From Moniliophthora roreri (Eukaryota; Basidiomycota; Agaricomycetes; Agaricales; Marasmiaceae), in NCBI GenBank assembly GCA_001466705.2, contig LATX02000202.1, forward strand, positions 186,001 through 250,000: 64,000 nucleotides of DNA, read 5' to 3'. Both the position numbers and the translations under genes were made by a program. Shown here in pieces: positions 21,030 through 31,689 of the stretch. The first letter of the stretch is position 1, and the number at the start of each line of letters is the position of its first letter. The notes beneath the pieces are model-generated. The model did not search any database. It saw only the letters and a program-made list of their open reading frames with translations, and had not been told where the DNA came from.

Positions 21030-22796
21030 CAATGACAGTTGAACTTTCTTGCAACAAGTACAATGAATCTGAAAAGCAGGAAAATCCAAGACTTTCCTTG
21101 CTCTACACAAAGGAGATCAAGTGATAAAGATGCTCAAAAACCTATGCCTCTACTATGAAAACACGAGGCCTGTGGTGCCAAAATACCCCCGAAAAAAGTA
21201 TATATAAGTTCTTGGTTCTCAGTTTTTTCTTTTGTTTGCAAGTTGGTTCAGCGTGGTTTACTGTTACCACAACATCAAGAATAATTCTCAATGTATTACT
21301 CAGTAGTTCAGAGATGAATGCCTTCAAAACAACTTCTCAGATCAAGATTGGTGTTTGTTTGGTATAATATTTATTGGTTTGTAGTTTTATTAATCACTTC
21401 GAAAGCAAACACTAGTATATATTTTCAACTAGAAACTGCCCAAAGAATAAACTTCTTCTATTCAAAACAAAGGTACCTCTTGTACCTGAATATAGCCCTC
21501 TTAGCTATGTTCTGCAACAATTCTCAAGAGGACAAATCTTCTAGACACTGCTAGCCTGAAACCCTCTCTGATTCATGTCGAAACACCAGACTATACTGAT
21601 GCATGTCAGCTACCCTCTTAGTAGACTGATACAATGTTTCTCTTATCAGAAAACATGCCTCTTGCATTAAAAACTAAGCTCTTCCTAGCTTTTATNCATC
21701 AGTATGATGTCATTATTCTATTCAATTCTATTTCCTTCTATTTATGATGTGATGTCATCTCTAACATCACTTATTGTATCATTATAACTTATTTTCATTC
21801 CTCGACATCGTTTCTGATGTCATGTTCATATTTATAATGTCATCATAGGTACATTCTATTTACTAAACAAATGATGTCGCTCTAGCAGATTGTATGCAAA
21901 CTAGTAGCTACAAATGTTGTATAAGTAGGTAGTTTGCAGGTCTAAGCTACCTCAGCTTGACCTGGTTAATCCTTTGGACATCTTGCTCACATCGACCAAA
22001 CTCTCAGAACAATCTAGTGAAGGATAATACCTTTGTTAGTTGTTCAAACTCGAACTTGATCTTCGCGCTTAACGCCACTATGTCATTGTGGTTGTTGAGT
22101 TGTTGTTGTTGCTGCACAAGTAACGTAACACAATGACAGTTGAACTTTCTTGCAACAAGTACAATGAATCTGAAAAGCAGGAAAATCCAAGACTTTCCTT
22201 GCTCTACACAAAGGAGATCAAGTGATAAAGATGCTCAAAAACCTATGCCTCTACTATGAAAACACGAGGCCTGTGGTGCCAAAATACCCCCGAAAAAAGT
22301 ATATATAAGTTCTTGGTTCTCAGTTTTTTCTTTTGTTTGCAAGTTGGTTCAGCGTGGTTTACTGTTACCACAACATCAAGAATAATTCTCAATGTATTAC
22401 TCAGTAGTTCAGAGATGAATGCCTTCAAAACAACTTCTCAGATCAAGATTGGTGTTTGTTTGGTATAATATTTATTGGTTTGTAGTTTTATTAATCACTT
22501 CGAAAGCAAACACTAGTATATATTTTCAACTAGAAACTGCCCAAAGAATAAACTTCTTCTATTCAAAACAAAGGTACCTCTTGTACCTGAATATAGCCCT
22601 CTTAGCTATGTTCTGCAACAATTCTCAAGAGGACAAATCTTCTAGACACTGCTAGCCTGAAACCCTCTCTGATTCATGTCGAAACACCAGACTATACTGA
22701 TGCATGTCAGCTACCCTCTTAGTAGACTGATACAATGTTTCTCTTATCAGAAAACATGCCTCTTGCATTAAAAACTAAGCTCTTCCTAGCTTTTAT
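20596..22796 (+). repeat. False tandem duplication (1100 bp x 2) around the N at 21696
   Basis: 20596-21695 recurs as 21697-22796 with only the N between them. It is best read as the unmerged overlap of two contigs, so the second solo-LTR end at 22130 is not a second insertion. Confidence 0.93.
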
Positions 22797-24300
22797 TTAT
22801 ATCTCTGGTTTGGGTTACAATCTCAGGTCTCAACTAGCCTGCACCTCTTGCACAACTAAATAAGCTAGAGCCTGAAGTGGTTGAAAAATACTGATTGTCA
22901 GTAGCTCTGGTAATCAGTGGGCAGTATCTCTCCTGCCTTCCACCTACAAAACACGTCCCCTTATATACCCTACAACATAAATAATCTAATATATCTGTTA
23001 CAAATACAAATAAAACTGAGTCGGGTGCTAAATATTATATAAACTGAGCTGTGTTTGGTAATTTCTCTGTCACAGTGTCCAATTGTAGTCAGGCTTCATA
23101 GCCATAATCTCTTTTATTCTTTTTCTTTGATGATNGATACAATGTTTCTCTTATCAGAAAACATGCCTCTTGCATTAAAAACTAAGCTCTTCCTAGCTTT
23201 TATTTATATCTCTGGTTTGGGTTACAATCTCAGGTCTCAACTAGCCTGCACCTCTTGCACAACTAAATAAGCTAGAGCCTGAAGTGGTTGAAAAATACTG
23301 ATTGTCAGTAGCTCTGGTAATCAGTGGGCAGTATCTCTCCTGCCTTCCACCTACAAAACACGTCCCCTTATATACCCTACAACATAAATAATCTAATATA
23401 TCTGTTACAAATACAAATAAAACTGAGTCGGGTGCTAAATATTATATAAACTGAGCTGTGTTTGGTGATTTCTCTGTCACAGTGTCCAATTGTAGTCAGG
23501 CTTCATAGCCATAATCTCTTTTATTCTTTTTCTTTGATGATTGTGCAGTTTTCTGACACTAATCGTTTGCAATTTTCTTTATCAAACAGCTCTCCTTCCA
23601 ACTCTGTTTGAAAATATTTTACTCCCATGCTGTTCCACATGATTCCTTCCTTCTCTGTCTACTATCATCTGCTCTCTGGATGCATAATATGCTTCCTTTT
23701 TCATGTCTAAAGTGTACACATAGGCTCAGCCATGCTGGCTTCTCATCATACAGCTTTGTCTTCCATTTTTCTGTGATACAGGCACCCTTTCGGTAGCCAA
23801 TTCTCTATTTCATTCTTAAATTTGTTATTTGGTATCTTGAGTATCCCTCACTGATAATTTGTCATTCTCTGTTTCATATCTGTTTCTCAATATTATTCTC
23901 ATAGGTGTATCATCAAAGGCTTTTATTCTTCCTTCCAATTAGGTATGGTTTGAAAATATTATTAAAAGTGAAAATATTTCCTTTGGTATGCTTTTGATAG
24001 AGAGGTGGGATGTGGTGTGTTTCCCTACAGGTTTTGGGATGCTCCTCTGTGTTCAGATTTGCTGTTTATTTTCATACTAGCAGTGGTCTGGTACCCTTGT
24101 ATGGCCTACTGTCAACCATTACTCTGCTAATATTTTGTATCCTTCTCTACTACTTGCTTTGACTAGCTGCTCAGGGCTCACACTAGTCCTCAATTCCCTT
24201 ATATCTTTTCTTTTCAACCATAAAAGTGCAAAGTATTCTCTATTTGCATGTGAAATAAAAGGTAAAAGTTATGCATATCAGTGAGTCTTATCACCTTACT
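21126..24300. other. Non-coding insert in copy B
   Basis: Once the assembly duplications are removed, about 1.7 kb separates the two halves of the copy B coding region (KEI near 21115 and QF near 24306 are adjacent in copy A). No gene or transposase is visible. The ends carry GTGATAA (about 21122) and TTATCAC (24288-24294), a weak hint of inverted termini. A 12-bp stem hairpin (CACCTTACTGAA/TTCAGTAAGGTG) lies at 24292-24320. Confidence 0.45.
22729..23541 (+). repeat. False tandem duplication (406 bp x 2) around the N at 23135
   Basis: 22729-23134 recurs as 23136-23541, with one visible difference (GTTTGGTAATTT versus GTTTGGTGATTT). Its first part is also in 21628-21695. It is another contig overlap. 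Confidence 0.9.
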
Positions 24301-24305
24301 GAATA

Positions 24306-25097
24306 CAGTTCAGTAAGGTGTTTATGGTTTCAGAAACCTCTGGGCTCAAAGGTCTTGATGACAACAAATATCCATTTGCACTATGGAGATGTAGACAGCG
24401 TGTTCAGGTTGTACCCTTTGACAGCAGGCTCTCTCAATCTATCAAGTCTCACATTATGAACTGGCTATACAGCATAATACCTGGCATCAAGGATGCAATG
24501 CCTCTTTGGATAGTTAACAGGACACTACAACATGCTTTGATGGTATGGATTGAGCATCATGACTGAATGGAGTTTGAGTCACACAGTGCTTGTCCAGCCA
24601 CTAGAGAGGAACATGCACAGTATGTTCGACAGCAGGCTTGGAGAAGACTTGTGGAGTATACTGACTGCTCTGAAGATGGTGGACCTCTTCCAAAGAAGTT
24701 TGATGTTGATCATGATTCTCTGAGGAAACTGGAAGAGAAGATGTTTGACATGTCAAAAGAAGTGGGTCCAGCTGGGAATGAGCAGTGGAGTCTTGATGTT
24801 GGATGTCATCAAGATGACTGGCATCCAAATGCCCTTTTCATAGGTCAAGGGCCACAGGACTATGATGGTGAAGAAGAAGAGCTACTGGTGAGTGTAAATT
24901 TACCAAATGCAGCTAATAATTAAAACTGAATGCATTCACAGAAAGGTCTGAATTATGCTCTCAACAGGTATACAAAAAAGTGTGAAGAGCATAAGGCTGA
25001 AGCAGAGCACCTGAAGGCTTCCATCCCAAGGCTACCACATCCCAAACCTGTTCCCATTCAGCACAAGGGTAAAGGGAAGTCTAATGGACAAAGGTAG
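24306..25097 (+). pseudogene. Giant transposon gene, copy B, C-terminal part
   Basis: Protein FMVSETSGLKGLDD... SHIMNWLYSIIPGIKD matches copy A (minus strand, 434-1). It continues through a TGA at 24564-24566, after which homology resumes at once (EFESHS). AWRRLVEYTDCSEDGGPLPKK and an acidic end GEEEELL follow. A GT...AG intron (about 24888-24942) joins to a last exon with a charged helix (YTKKCEEHKAEAEHLKASI) and a Lys-rich end, stop 25095-25097. This shows the natural C-terminus that is missing from copy A in this window. Function of this part unknown. Confidence 0.6.
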
Positions 25098-25199
25098 AAT
25101 AGAGTAAATATTCATGTACATGTTAAGGTGTGTAGTAATGCATTGGAGTACTACCTGTGGCAATATGTCATGGACACCTGAGAACAGATAGCAGACATG

Positions 25200-25445
25200 T
25201 GGAGGCAAGGATCGAGCCAAGTTGAGAATGGTCCAAAGCAAATTGGAGGCAAGTCAAGTTTGTTGGAGGCAAGCTGGAGGCAAGTTGGAGGCAAGTCAAG
25301 TTTGTTGGAGGCAAGTTGGATGCATGTTGGAGGCATGTTGGAGGCAAGTCAAGATTGTTGGATGCATGTTGGATGCACATTGGAGGCAAGCCAAGGATTA
25401 TCCAAGGCAAGTTGGAGTGAAGCCAGTCATGGTCCAAGGCAACTC
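25200..25445 (+). repeat. Minisatellite of TTGGAGGCAAG-type units
   Basis: About twenty imperfect units of TTGGAGGCAAGT, alternating with CAAGTTTGTTGGAGGCAAG and TTGGATGCATG variants. It lies between the copy B stop and its terminus and, like the CCTTGAA repeats in copy A, forms the subterminal repeat zone. Confidence 0.8.
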
Positions 25446-25857
25446 TGATTGATGTCAAGAATGTCTCAAGTACATGAATGGTACAGTTAAGTTGCAATAT
25501 CTTACCCAATATTCAGTGCTGAACAGAGATAGATTCATTTTCATCTTGTTCCAAGTCTGGGCTTTGTACCTCAGTCACATATACCTATTAGGACCATATT
25601 TAGTTCTTAAATATCATATAACCTCTTCTCTTTTGCTCAGAGTCATCATCAGAGCTTGACTTGACCTAGCCATGGGAAAGAAGACCTACTTGCTTCACTG
25701 AGCTACATCTGACTCTAGGTATTTTTCCTTGCCTGTCTGTGTATCAAAATTCATTATATAGGACCTTATGAGCCCTTGCACACACCTTTAGTATCAATCC
25801 CTGTTTGCCTTCACACAACGGCACAAGCATCATAGCCATCAGTGTTGTGGGAATATT

Positions 25858-26600
25858 CATCAGCAAAATGGACACCTAAATATAATAAATTATAATGTAT
25901 TTTGCTGATTTTAGTCCATTGTAATAGATTAAAATCAAGCAATGCTATTACAATACATTAAAATGCATTAAAATGAGACTGGTGTTATTATAATCCATTA
26001 AAATACAATAAAATGGGATGGTATTATTATAGTGTATTAAAATGCAATAAAATGAGACAGAGTTATTATAATGTAGTAAAATAGATTGTAACAGAGGCAA
26101 TCAAAACAGTGCATTTTTATGCCTTCCAGAGGACAGGGAGAGGACTCTATAAAGTGAAGGGAAGCTTTTGGTTGGGGATTTGATCAATAGAAACAGCAAG
26201 GAGGTGGGGATAGGTCTTTTGAGTAAGGGGATATATTGCACTATGTGTGGTGGAAAGTATATGGCACTGTGGTACAGTGGTCTTGAGCACTCCGTGGCTG
26301 CCAAGGTTGCTGACTAATCCACCTTGAGGTCGAGGGTTTGACTCACGGGCGTTGTAACAAATAAATATTATTTCTTTTTGTCCCCGACCCCCAGGTGGGG
26401 CCGATGCATTATAATGGCTGAAATACATTATAATAGCCAGAATACATTATAACCATTTTGCTTCATTTTAATCCATTAAAATAAAGGAACAACAATTATA
26501 TTACATTAAAATACACCATAATGATTATAATGTATTTTGGCCATTATAACGTATTTCACTCATTTTATTCCAATATATTTAGGTGTCCATTTCGCTGATG
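25858..26600. mobile_element. Small inverted-repeat element (MITE-like) with tRNA-like core
   Basis: The ends are inverted repeats of 27 bases with one mismatch (left CAGCAAAATGGACACCTAAA; right its complement, TTTAGGTGTCCATTTCGCTG). The interior is made of AT-rich words such as TTATAATGTATTTTG and ATTAAAATGCATTAAAATG in both orientations and contains no ORF of note. No clear target duplication was found. It lies in the tail of copy B, so it inserted after copy B arrived or was carried with it. Confidence 0.7.
26265..26345 (+). ncRNA. tRNA-like (SINE-type) sequence inside the inverted-repeat element
   Basis: TGGTACAGTGGTCTTGAGCA resembles a pol III A box and GGGTTTGACTCA a B box, about 50 bases apart. 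The cloverleaf does not close, so this is not a working tRNA. Similarity by eye only. Confidence 0.35.
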
Positions 26601-26859
26601 TTGGCTGTACTGCAACCCTCGGTCTTCGACAATTCTTATACTCACCCCACCATCATCCCGCAACTTGCTAAGTATTTCTCTGTACTCTACACATAATAGC
26701 ATACTTCCTTTCACCATCTTTATTTGGCATCCCACCAGCAACCCTTGACCCAGCTGCAATCCTAGAACTCATTCCATCAGTAGTCAAAATATCTTGCTGA
26801 TAATACTTAAAGCCAAAACCCAAGCATTTCAACACTCTGAGGCAGCAATATCAAGATTT

Positions 26860-26962
26860 GAGTACATTGGTGATTGATTGGAGCACATTGGCGATTGATT
26901 GGAGGACATTGGAGGACATGGAGGACATGTCCTCCAGTCTTGCATCCAAATTGTATATGCCC
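26860..26962 (+). repeat. 3' terminus of the giant element, copy B
   Basis: GGAGGACATT units lead to the 16-bp palindrome GGAGGACATGTCCTCC (26920-26935) and then CAAATTGTATATGCCC, ending at 26962. It is the mirror partner of the terminus at 16401. Host DNA follows. Confidence 0.6.
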
Positions 26963-27250
26963 GTCGGGGACGCAGATTTTAAGTTTTAGCGTTTTTCTCC
27001 AGGGTCCAGTCACGTGCAAGCTGTACGCCGGATGTATGGTCAACTCACACGCAGATCATAATTGGTCACGTACTGATGGTATCCAATGTTGGGTTGGTGG
27101 TGTAATCGCAGAAATGTGAAAGGTGTGCTGGATGCCGTCATGGCATCCTCACTACTCCGATTCTTTTGAATGCGACATGTGTACTACTACTTGTACTCAT
27201 TAGGTGAGAAGGGAAGAAAGCAGGATACTAGCACCTCTCTCCACCTCATT
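26963..27250. other. Intergenic DNA, 3' of the P450
   Basis: No gene seen; this is unique-looking sequence between the transposon end and the P450 stop codon. Confidence 0.4.
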
Positions 27251-29842
27251 TTAGTCTCTGATTTTTATCTTCACGGGCATCTGCACTCCTTCCTTGGGCT
27301 TCCCCTTTACAGCCGGAGCCATAAGCCCCGCTCGAACCCTCATGATCTCTACACCTGGCGGCAAAGAGAACTCAAATGCTTCCACGAGCCCGCTCACGAC
27401 CGTTTGAATTTCGTGAACACTAAGTGTAATAGTGTGGACCGTAAGATGAAAAACCTTTCGAAACGAATATCACTCACGCAAATCGCCAGCTGCTCGTTCA
27501 AAAACGACGTTAAATAGATAGGGTGGTGATGACAAAATGCTGACGTACCCGATACACCCTCTAACACCAGCGCCTGAAAAGGTATTTCAGTTTCTATACC
27601 TTAACTCGGAGTATATTGAACTAACCAAATGTCATCCTGTGTGAGAATTCAGATATTGTTCAGGTAATTAATAGCAGAATAAACATACATATTTCCGAAT
27701 ACTCCGAGCGTTGTTTGCCTCTTTGATGTCAAAAAGCGTGATGGATTCCATTCATCGGCGTCTTCGCCCCAGACTTCTTTCAACCTGGATTTACCCATGA
27801 ATTGCAGTGTAGAGAAGAGGTTTCGCCTTGACGTACCGGTTGTATGCACTTATGGATACCATGATTCTCTGTTCTTTCACCACGGGGATCTCTGAGAGCA
27901 TCTCTCCGTATACGGAAACGACTGGGTATTGCAACGGGATAATGTCGTCTACATCCGCCTGCCGGATTAGGGTGTGTGCAATCGGATGAAGACGCATTGC
28001 TTCCTACGAGATGATATTAATATAGTCAAACATAAAGGACGAGAAGCGTGCCTTGATGACGGCGTTAAGAAAAGGCATCTGCTCATAATCATTCGCGGTG
28101 AGATATTCAATATTTCCTGTCTTCCGGCGTGTGTCTTTTATTTCTTGCAATAAACGTTTTTGGTCCTCGGGATGTCGACTAAGCTCGTAAAGCAGCCAGG
28201 TAAGCCTGTCTGCATGTCAGTTCGGCCGAAATGACAAAGACAGAGGCTCCCCCTACATTGTGGAAGACGTATCATTCCCAGCCAGAATGATTGTCCTTTC
28301 GGAATAAAGTCACATCATGTTAATTTATCATAGTTTCCATCGGTTAGAGACGTACGACATCTGTGCAAGAGCTTCTTCGGAGTCCAGGGCTTTCTCTGGG
28401 GTGCTACTGTGAAGCGAACGAGCTGCAATTGCATCATGAGCATCGGCTTGAACCTTGGATGTCAGTATACTCACATATCACACCCAAGACGTCATTTTCC
28501 GACGAACCCTCCTGAACCTTCCCGTCGTACAGCCTTTTGGCGACTGAATACGAAGTTTGAAGCCACTTCCGCCAGCGAACATCCTCCTTCGTCGGGAAGT
28601 ATTCTGTCAGACTGGCAAGGTTGTCCGGAAGCGAACGACGGGCAGCTCCGTATAGTAGTCTTATTGGCCCTGGATGAACCGAGTCGACACTAGTATACAA
28701 ATGAGAACGAGGTATTTCAACATGCCGATTGTAAACCTACAAGAGATTTCGTACCATGTTCGACAGCTGGTTATTCTTGTTTTGCAACTCCCCAAAATCA
28801 TAGTCAAACATCGCTGGGAGAGATGAAATAAGGGTTTGGGGGCTGTAAGACTTCAACTTAGTGCATACTTTCTCCTAGCGCATCGAGGGTCATTTTCTTG
28901 AACCACTCGACCGTGTCAATTGATGTTTGTCCGGCTTGAACCTGTTCACGCCATTTAATGACGAGCTTAACACCATTTCAACACTCAAACGTTCGAATAG
29001 AGCCGGAAAGAACTCACGGATTTGGTATGTTCCTGAAATCTAGTAACAAAGGGTTTGATCTGAGCAGCAGAGAAAGCAGGGTTCATAATCTTGCGTTGTC
29101 TTCGGTGTTGTGACCCTATACCATTCATGGCAGCTGCCATGCACGTCAGGGAGTTAAGTGGCCCTTACCTTGAACAGCGGTTAAGCCTGGGCCGAAGCGA
29201 CGGAAAGCTCCCTGCACAAAGTCCTTTGGCTTTTTGTAACGATACCCAGATTTGTGAAAGATGTGCTGAAGTGCTTTGGGATCCGCCACTACTAGCATGT
29301 CTTCCTGAAATGCCACGCAATGAGTAACGAGAGATTTAAATGCTGAAAGGACGGAGATACATAGTAGCATGTGGTGGCCCGGAATACCGTTCCATATTCG
29401 ATGAACCACTTGAATTCGAGGTCTCCTACCTCTTTCTCGTTGAGCAGGTCATAATCGTGACCTGGATGGAGACCCCTATCAGCACCCCATGTATTTCGAA
29501 GGAACCACTAGCCGTACCAAGGAAAAGAGAAGGATTCGGAGGACCTTGTAAGAATTTGAGCGAGCGTTGTTTGGCTCGAATTGCCAATATAAATATTGGG
29601 AAAGCGATAGTGATGACTGGAAGGCAAAGGATTAGAAACATTATCCTTAGAACCAAGGCCTTGGAGCCGTCGTACTTTATATGACTCCAGAGCATAAGCG
29701 GACGTTCAAAGGAATGATCATCAGCTATAATAACGCCACATGTCATCTTAATCTTTGTGCCGGTTGTGGGAAGCAAAAACTCCAGCGAGCGGAGATAGGA
29801 AAATGCTACAATAATGATCGCGAGAACTGTATAATGAGCCAT
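27251..29842 (-). CDS. Cytochrome P450 monooxygenase, apparently complete
   Basis: Read on the minus strand with many short GT...AG introns. From the N-terminus: hydrophobic anchor (LRIMFLILCLPVITIAFPIF) and GPPNPSLFLG hinge, spliced to HDYDLLNEKEVGDLEFKWF; then EDMLVVADPKALQHIF, HRRQRKIMNPAFSAAQIKPF (helix C), the I-helix ILAGNDTSSTM, RHPEDQKRLLQEI, ExxR in EAMRLHP, and DEWNPSRF. The heme-binding loop FGAGVRGCIG is assembled from three exons, followed by a 12-base micro-exon encoding WRFA and a last exon AVHEIQTVVSGLVEAFEF with C-terminus VKIKIRD, TAG-free to TAA at 27251-27253. All key residues are present, so it is probably active. The start at 29842 gives a long leader and is the least certain point. 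Substrate unknown. Confidence 0.82.
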
Positions 29843-30866
29843 GAAGAACCAAAGATGTAATCCAAGGGTCTCTGTGGAAAACCGTGTCCGCGAACGAGAG
29901 GTGTTGAGGCGTTGTCGAAGTATGAAAAGGAGCGGAAATGGATACTGTGGGAAACATCGCCAAGCTAGAACGCTAATAGCATCATTTCGGGTCGGATGCG
30001 AGCACCATTATGTAGAATCAGGTGGATGCGAGCACGATCCTTGGCGGAGTTTTCTAATTCAAATATTGCTTTGAGTTCTCAGTAAGCCAAGCCGGATTGT
30101 CCTAAATCGCTACCGACCACTACTTCATCGACAGCCGCCTTAACTTCGGTAGCTAAAGTAGTCAAGCATCAGCCAAAATGGTATAAACCGCCTCAATCTA
30201 CGCCAATGGAAAACTTAACTGACATGAGTAGTCGACGTTGCCCGTCAGCGACGGCGATTAGTATGAAAACGAAGACGCGTGTGGGTTATGACTTCCAGAT
30301 TCATCTTTACACCTGCAACTACAAGGACGCAGCATTGTGGCCCCAATGCCCAAGAATATGACGATCTCCGATCCAACAGCGATCAAATCGATCCCGCCTC
30401 GCACCTCGTGTAGAACACCATCATCGCCATGTGCCCTTGAAATCTTAATGGGAGCCAAACGGATATAGGATGTTTTCCGAAAATTCCAACCGTTCCCGGC
30501 GCCCGGAAAGCTCGAGACACTGGGAATGAAAGAAATCAGCATTTTTTAATTGGATAAGGCACGGACGTACTCATTTCTAGTTTTGCGGTAACTTGAGCAA
30601 CACTAGCAGAATCGTGTGATAATTCCCGCTACTGCTAAGTAGAGGGTCTTACCAGAGTCAACCTTTTGCACAGCGGCGAATTACACGTGACACGTCATGT
30701 GATGATAAGGACACGTTTAACCCGCGCTTTTGACATTTTACTTTCTTCTTTCACCGTTCCGTAGGTCTCACGTTTAGGAAATGGCTCCTTTACCTTCAGG
30801 CGTCGTCTTAGCGATTTCAGGGGTTACCTTCGTTAAAAACCCTTTCCTGCGAGATTCCCAACCATC
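29843..30866. other. Intergenic DNA
   Basis: Divergent promoter region between the P450 and the retropepsin-like gene. A minus ORF (30258-30542) is open for 94 codons but shows no motif and is not supported. Confidence 0.35.
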
Positions 30867-31235
30867 ATGTCTCTTTTCGTCGACGGCGTACCCTTACGAG
30901 GCATCCTTGACCCTTCACGAACACGAACGACTATTTCCGCTTCCTTCGTCTATGGATTGGCCCGCGATTCGGTTAAGTCTTTTGGCTTTCGTTCTTCATA
31001 TCATGTCTCCGTCCTCGCTAATTCTTCAACTCCCATCAATATTCAACTGCCTATTCAATTTGGAACACTGGTCGGTTACTCTGCCGCCGTTGGGTTTCAG
31101 CCTGATCTCGTTCTTGGGAGAGATTGGATTGATACTGCTCTATCCTCCATACCCCCTTCGTCACCACCCGAAAGTTGTGAAGCCCTTCTCGCGTCGTTGT
31201 CTATACCCGTTCTGAAAAGTACGCCTGACGTTTAA
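30867..31235 (+). CDS. Small retropepsin-like protein, catalytic motif altered
   Basis: Intact 122-codon ORF without introns. Residues 4-15 (FVDGVPLRGILD) followed by PSRT sit where an aspartic protease has DT/SGA, and residues 79-88 (PDLVLGRDWI) match the second signature of retropepsins (I/LLGxDW). One domain of about 90 residues plus a short Ser/Pro tail fits a single-domain, dimer-forming fold. The active-site Asp remains but the T/S-G-A loop is replaced by P-S-R, so catalysis is doubtful. Similar stand-alone proteins occur in mushroom genomes. It may be a domesticated retroelement protease, but no retrotransposon remains around it. Alternative: chance ORF, made unlikely by the two correctly spaced motifs. 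Confidence 0.55.
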   Translation: MSLFVDGVPLRGILDPSRTRTTISASFVYGLARDSVKSFGFRSSYHVSVLANSSTPINIQLPIQFGTLVGYSAAVGFQPDLVLGRDWIDTALSSIPPSSPPESCEALLASLSIPVLKSTPDV

Positions 31236-31689
31236 CTCTCTGTTCATTGAGATACATACCATTTCATTAGGTTATATGGGTGGAGCATTGACGTTGATGA
31301 GCACCAGTATGCCTTTGTTTCCCGCTTTACCCTCCCTGTTAAGCCGTGTACCTAGGTCCCCCAACACCGTCGGCAGAAATCAGACGTGCGAGCACCGATG
31401 GGTCCCATCCCGCTGTTTCTGTCGGCATCACCCCGTCCAATGCAGCCACTTCTCTCGCATCTCCTCTTGGCTCAAATTTGACAGCCCACAGCAGAGATTT
31501 GTCTATGGTCGCACATATTCCTACGCGTAAGTGTTTTAATCTTCTCCGTCTCGGTAACCTAACAGCTCCACAGGTGACTACGAGCATAGAGCGATGCACA
31601 TTTGAGCGTTTACCAATAATTCAGCTCCGTGTCAGTCTTCAGCACCATCATTGATACCCATGTTCACGCCATCTTCTCCAGCCACACTA

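Noticed and set aside
21697..22796. Second solo LTR or a true tandem duplication
   Set aside because: It is identical to 20596-21695 and begins directly after an N; an unmerged contig overlap explains it better.
24292..24320. Helitron 3' hairpin
   Set aside because: A stem is present but no CTRR end follows at the expected distance, no TC start was found, and coding homology of copy B overlaps the hairpin.
25200..25445. CRISPR-like array
   Set aside because: The units are contiguous short minisatellite repeats without regular unique spacers, in a eukaryotic transposon tail.
30258..30542. 94-codon minus-strand ORF
   Set aside because: No motif, no splice or promoter support, and no match to neighbours.
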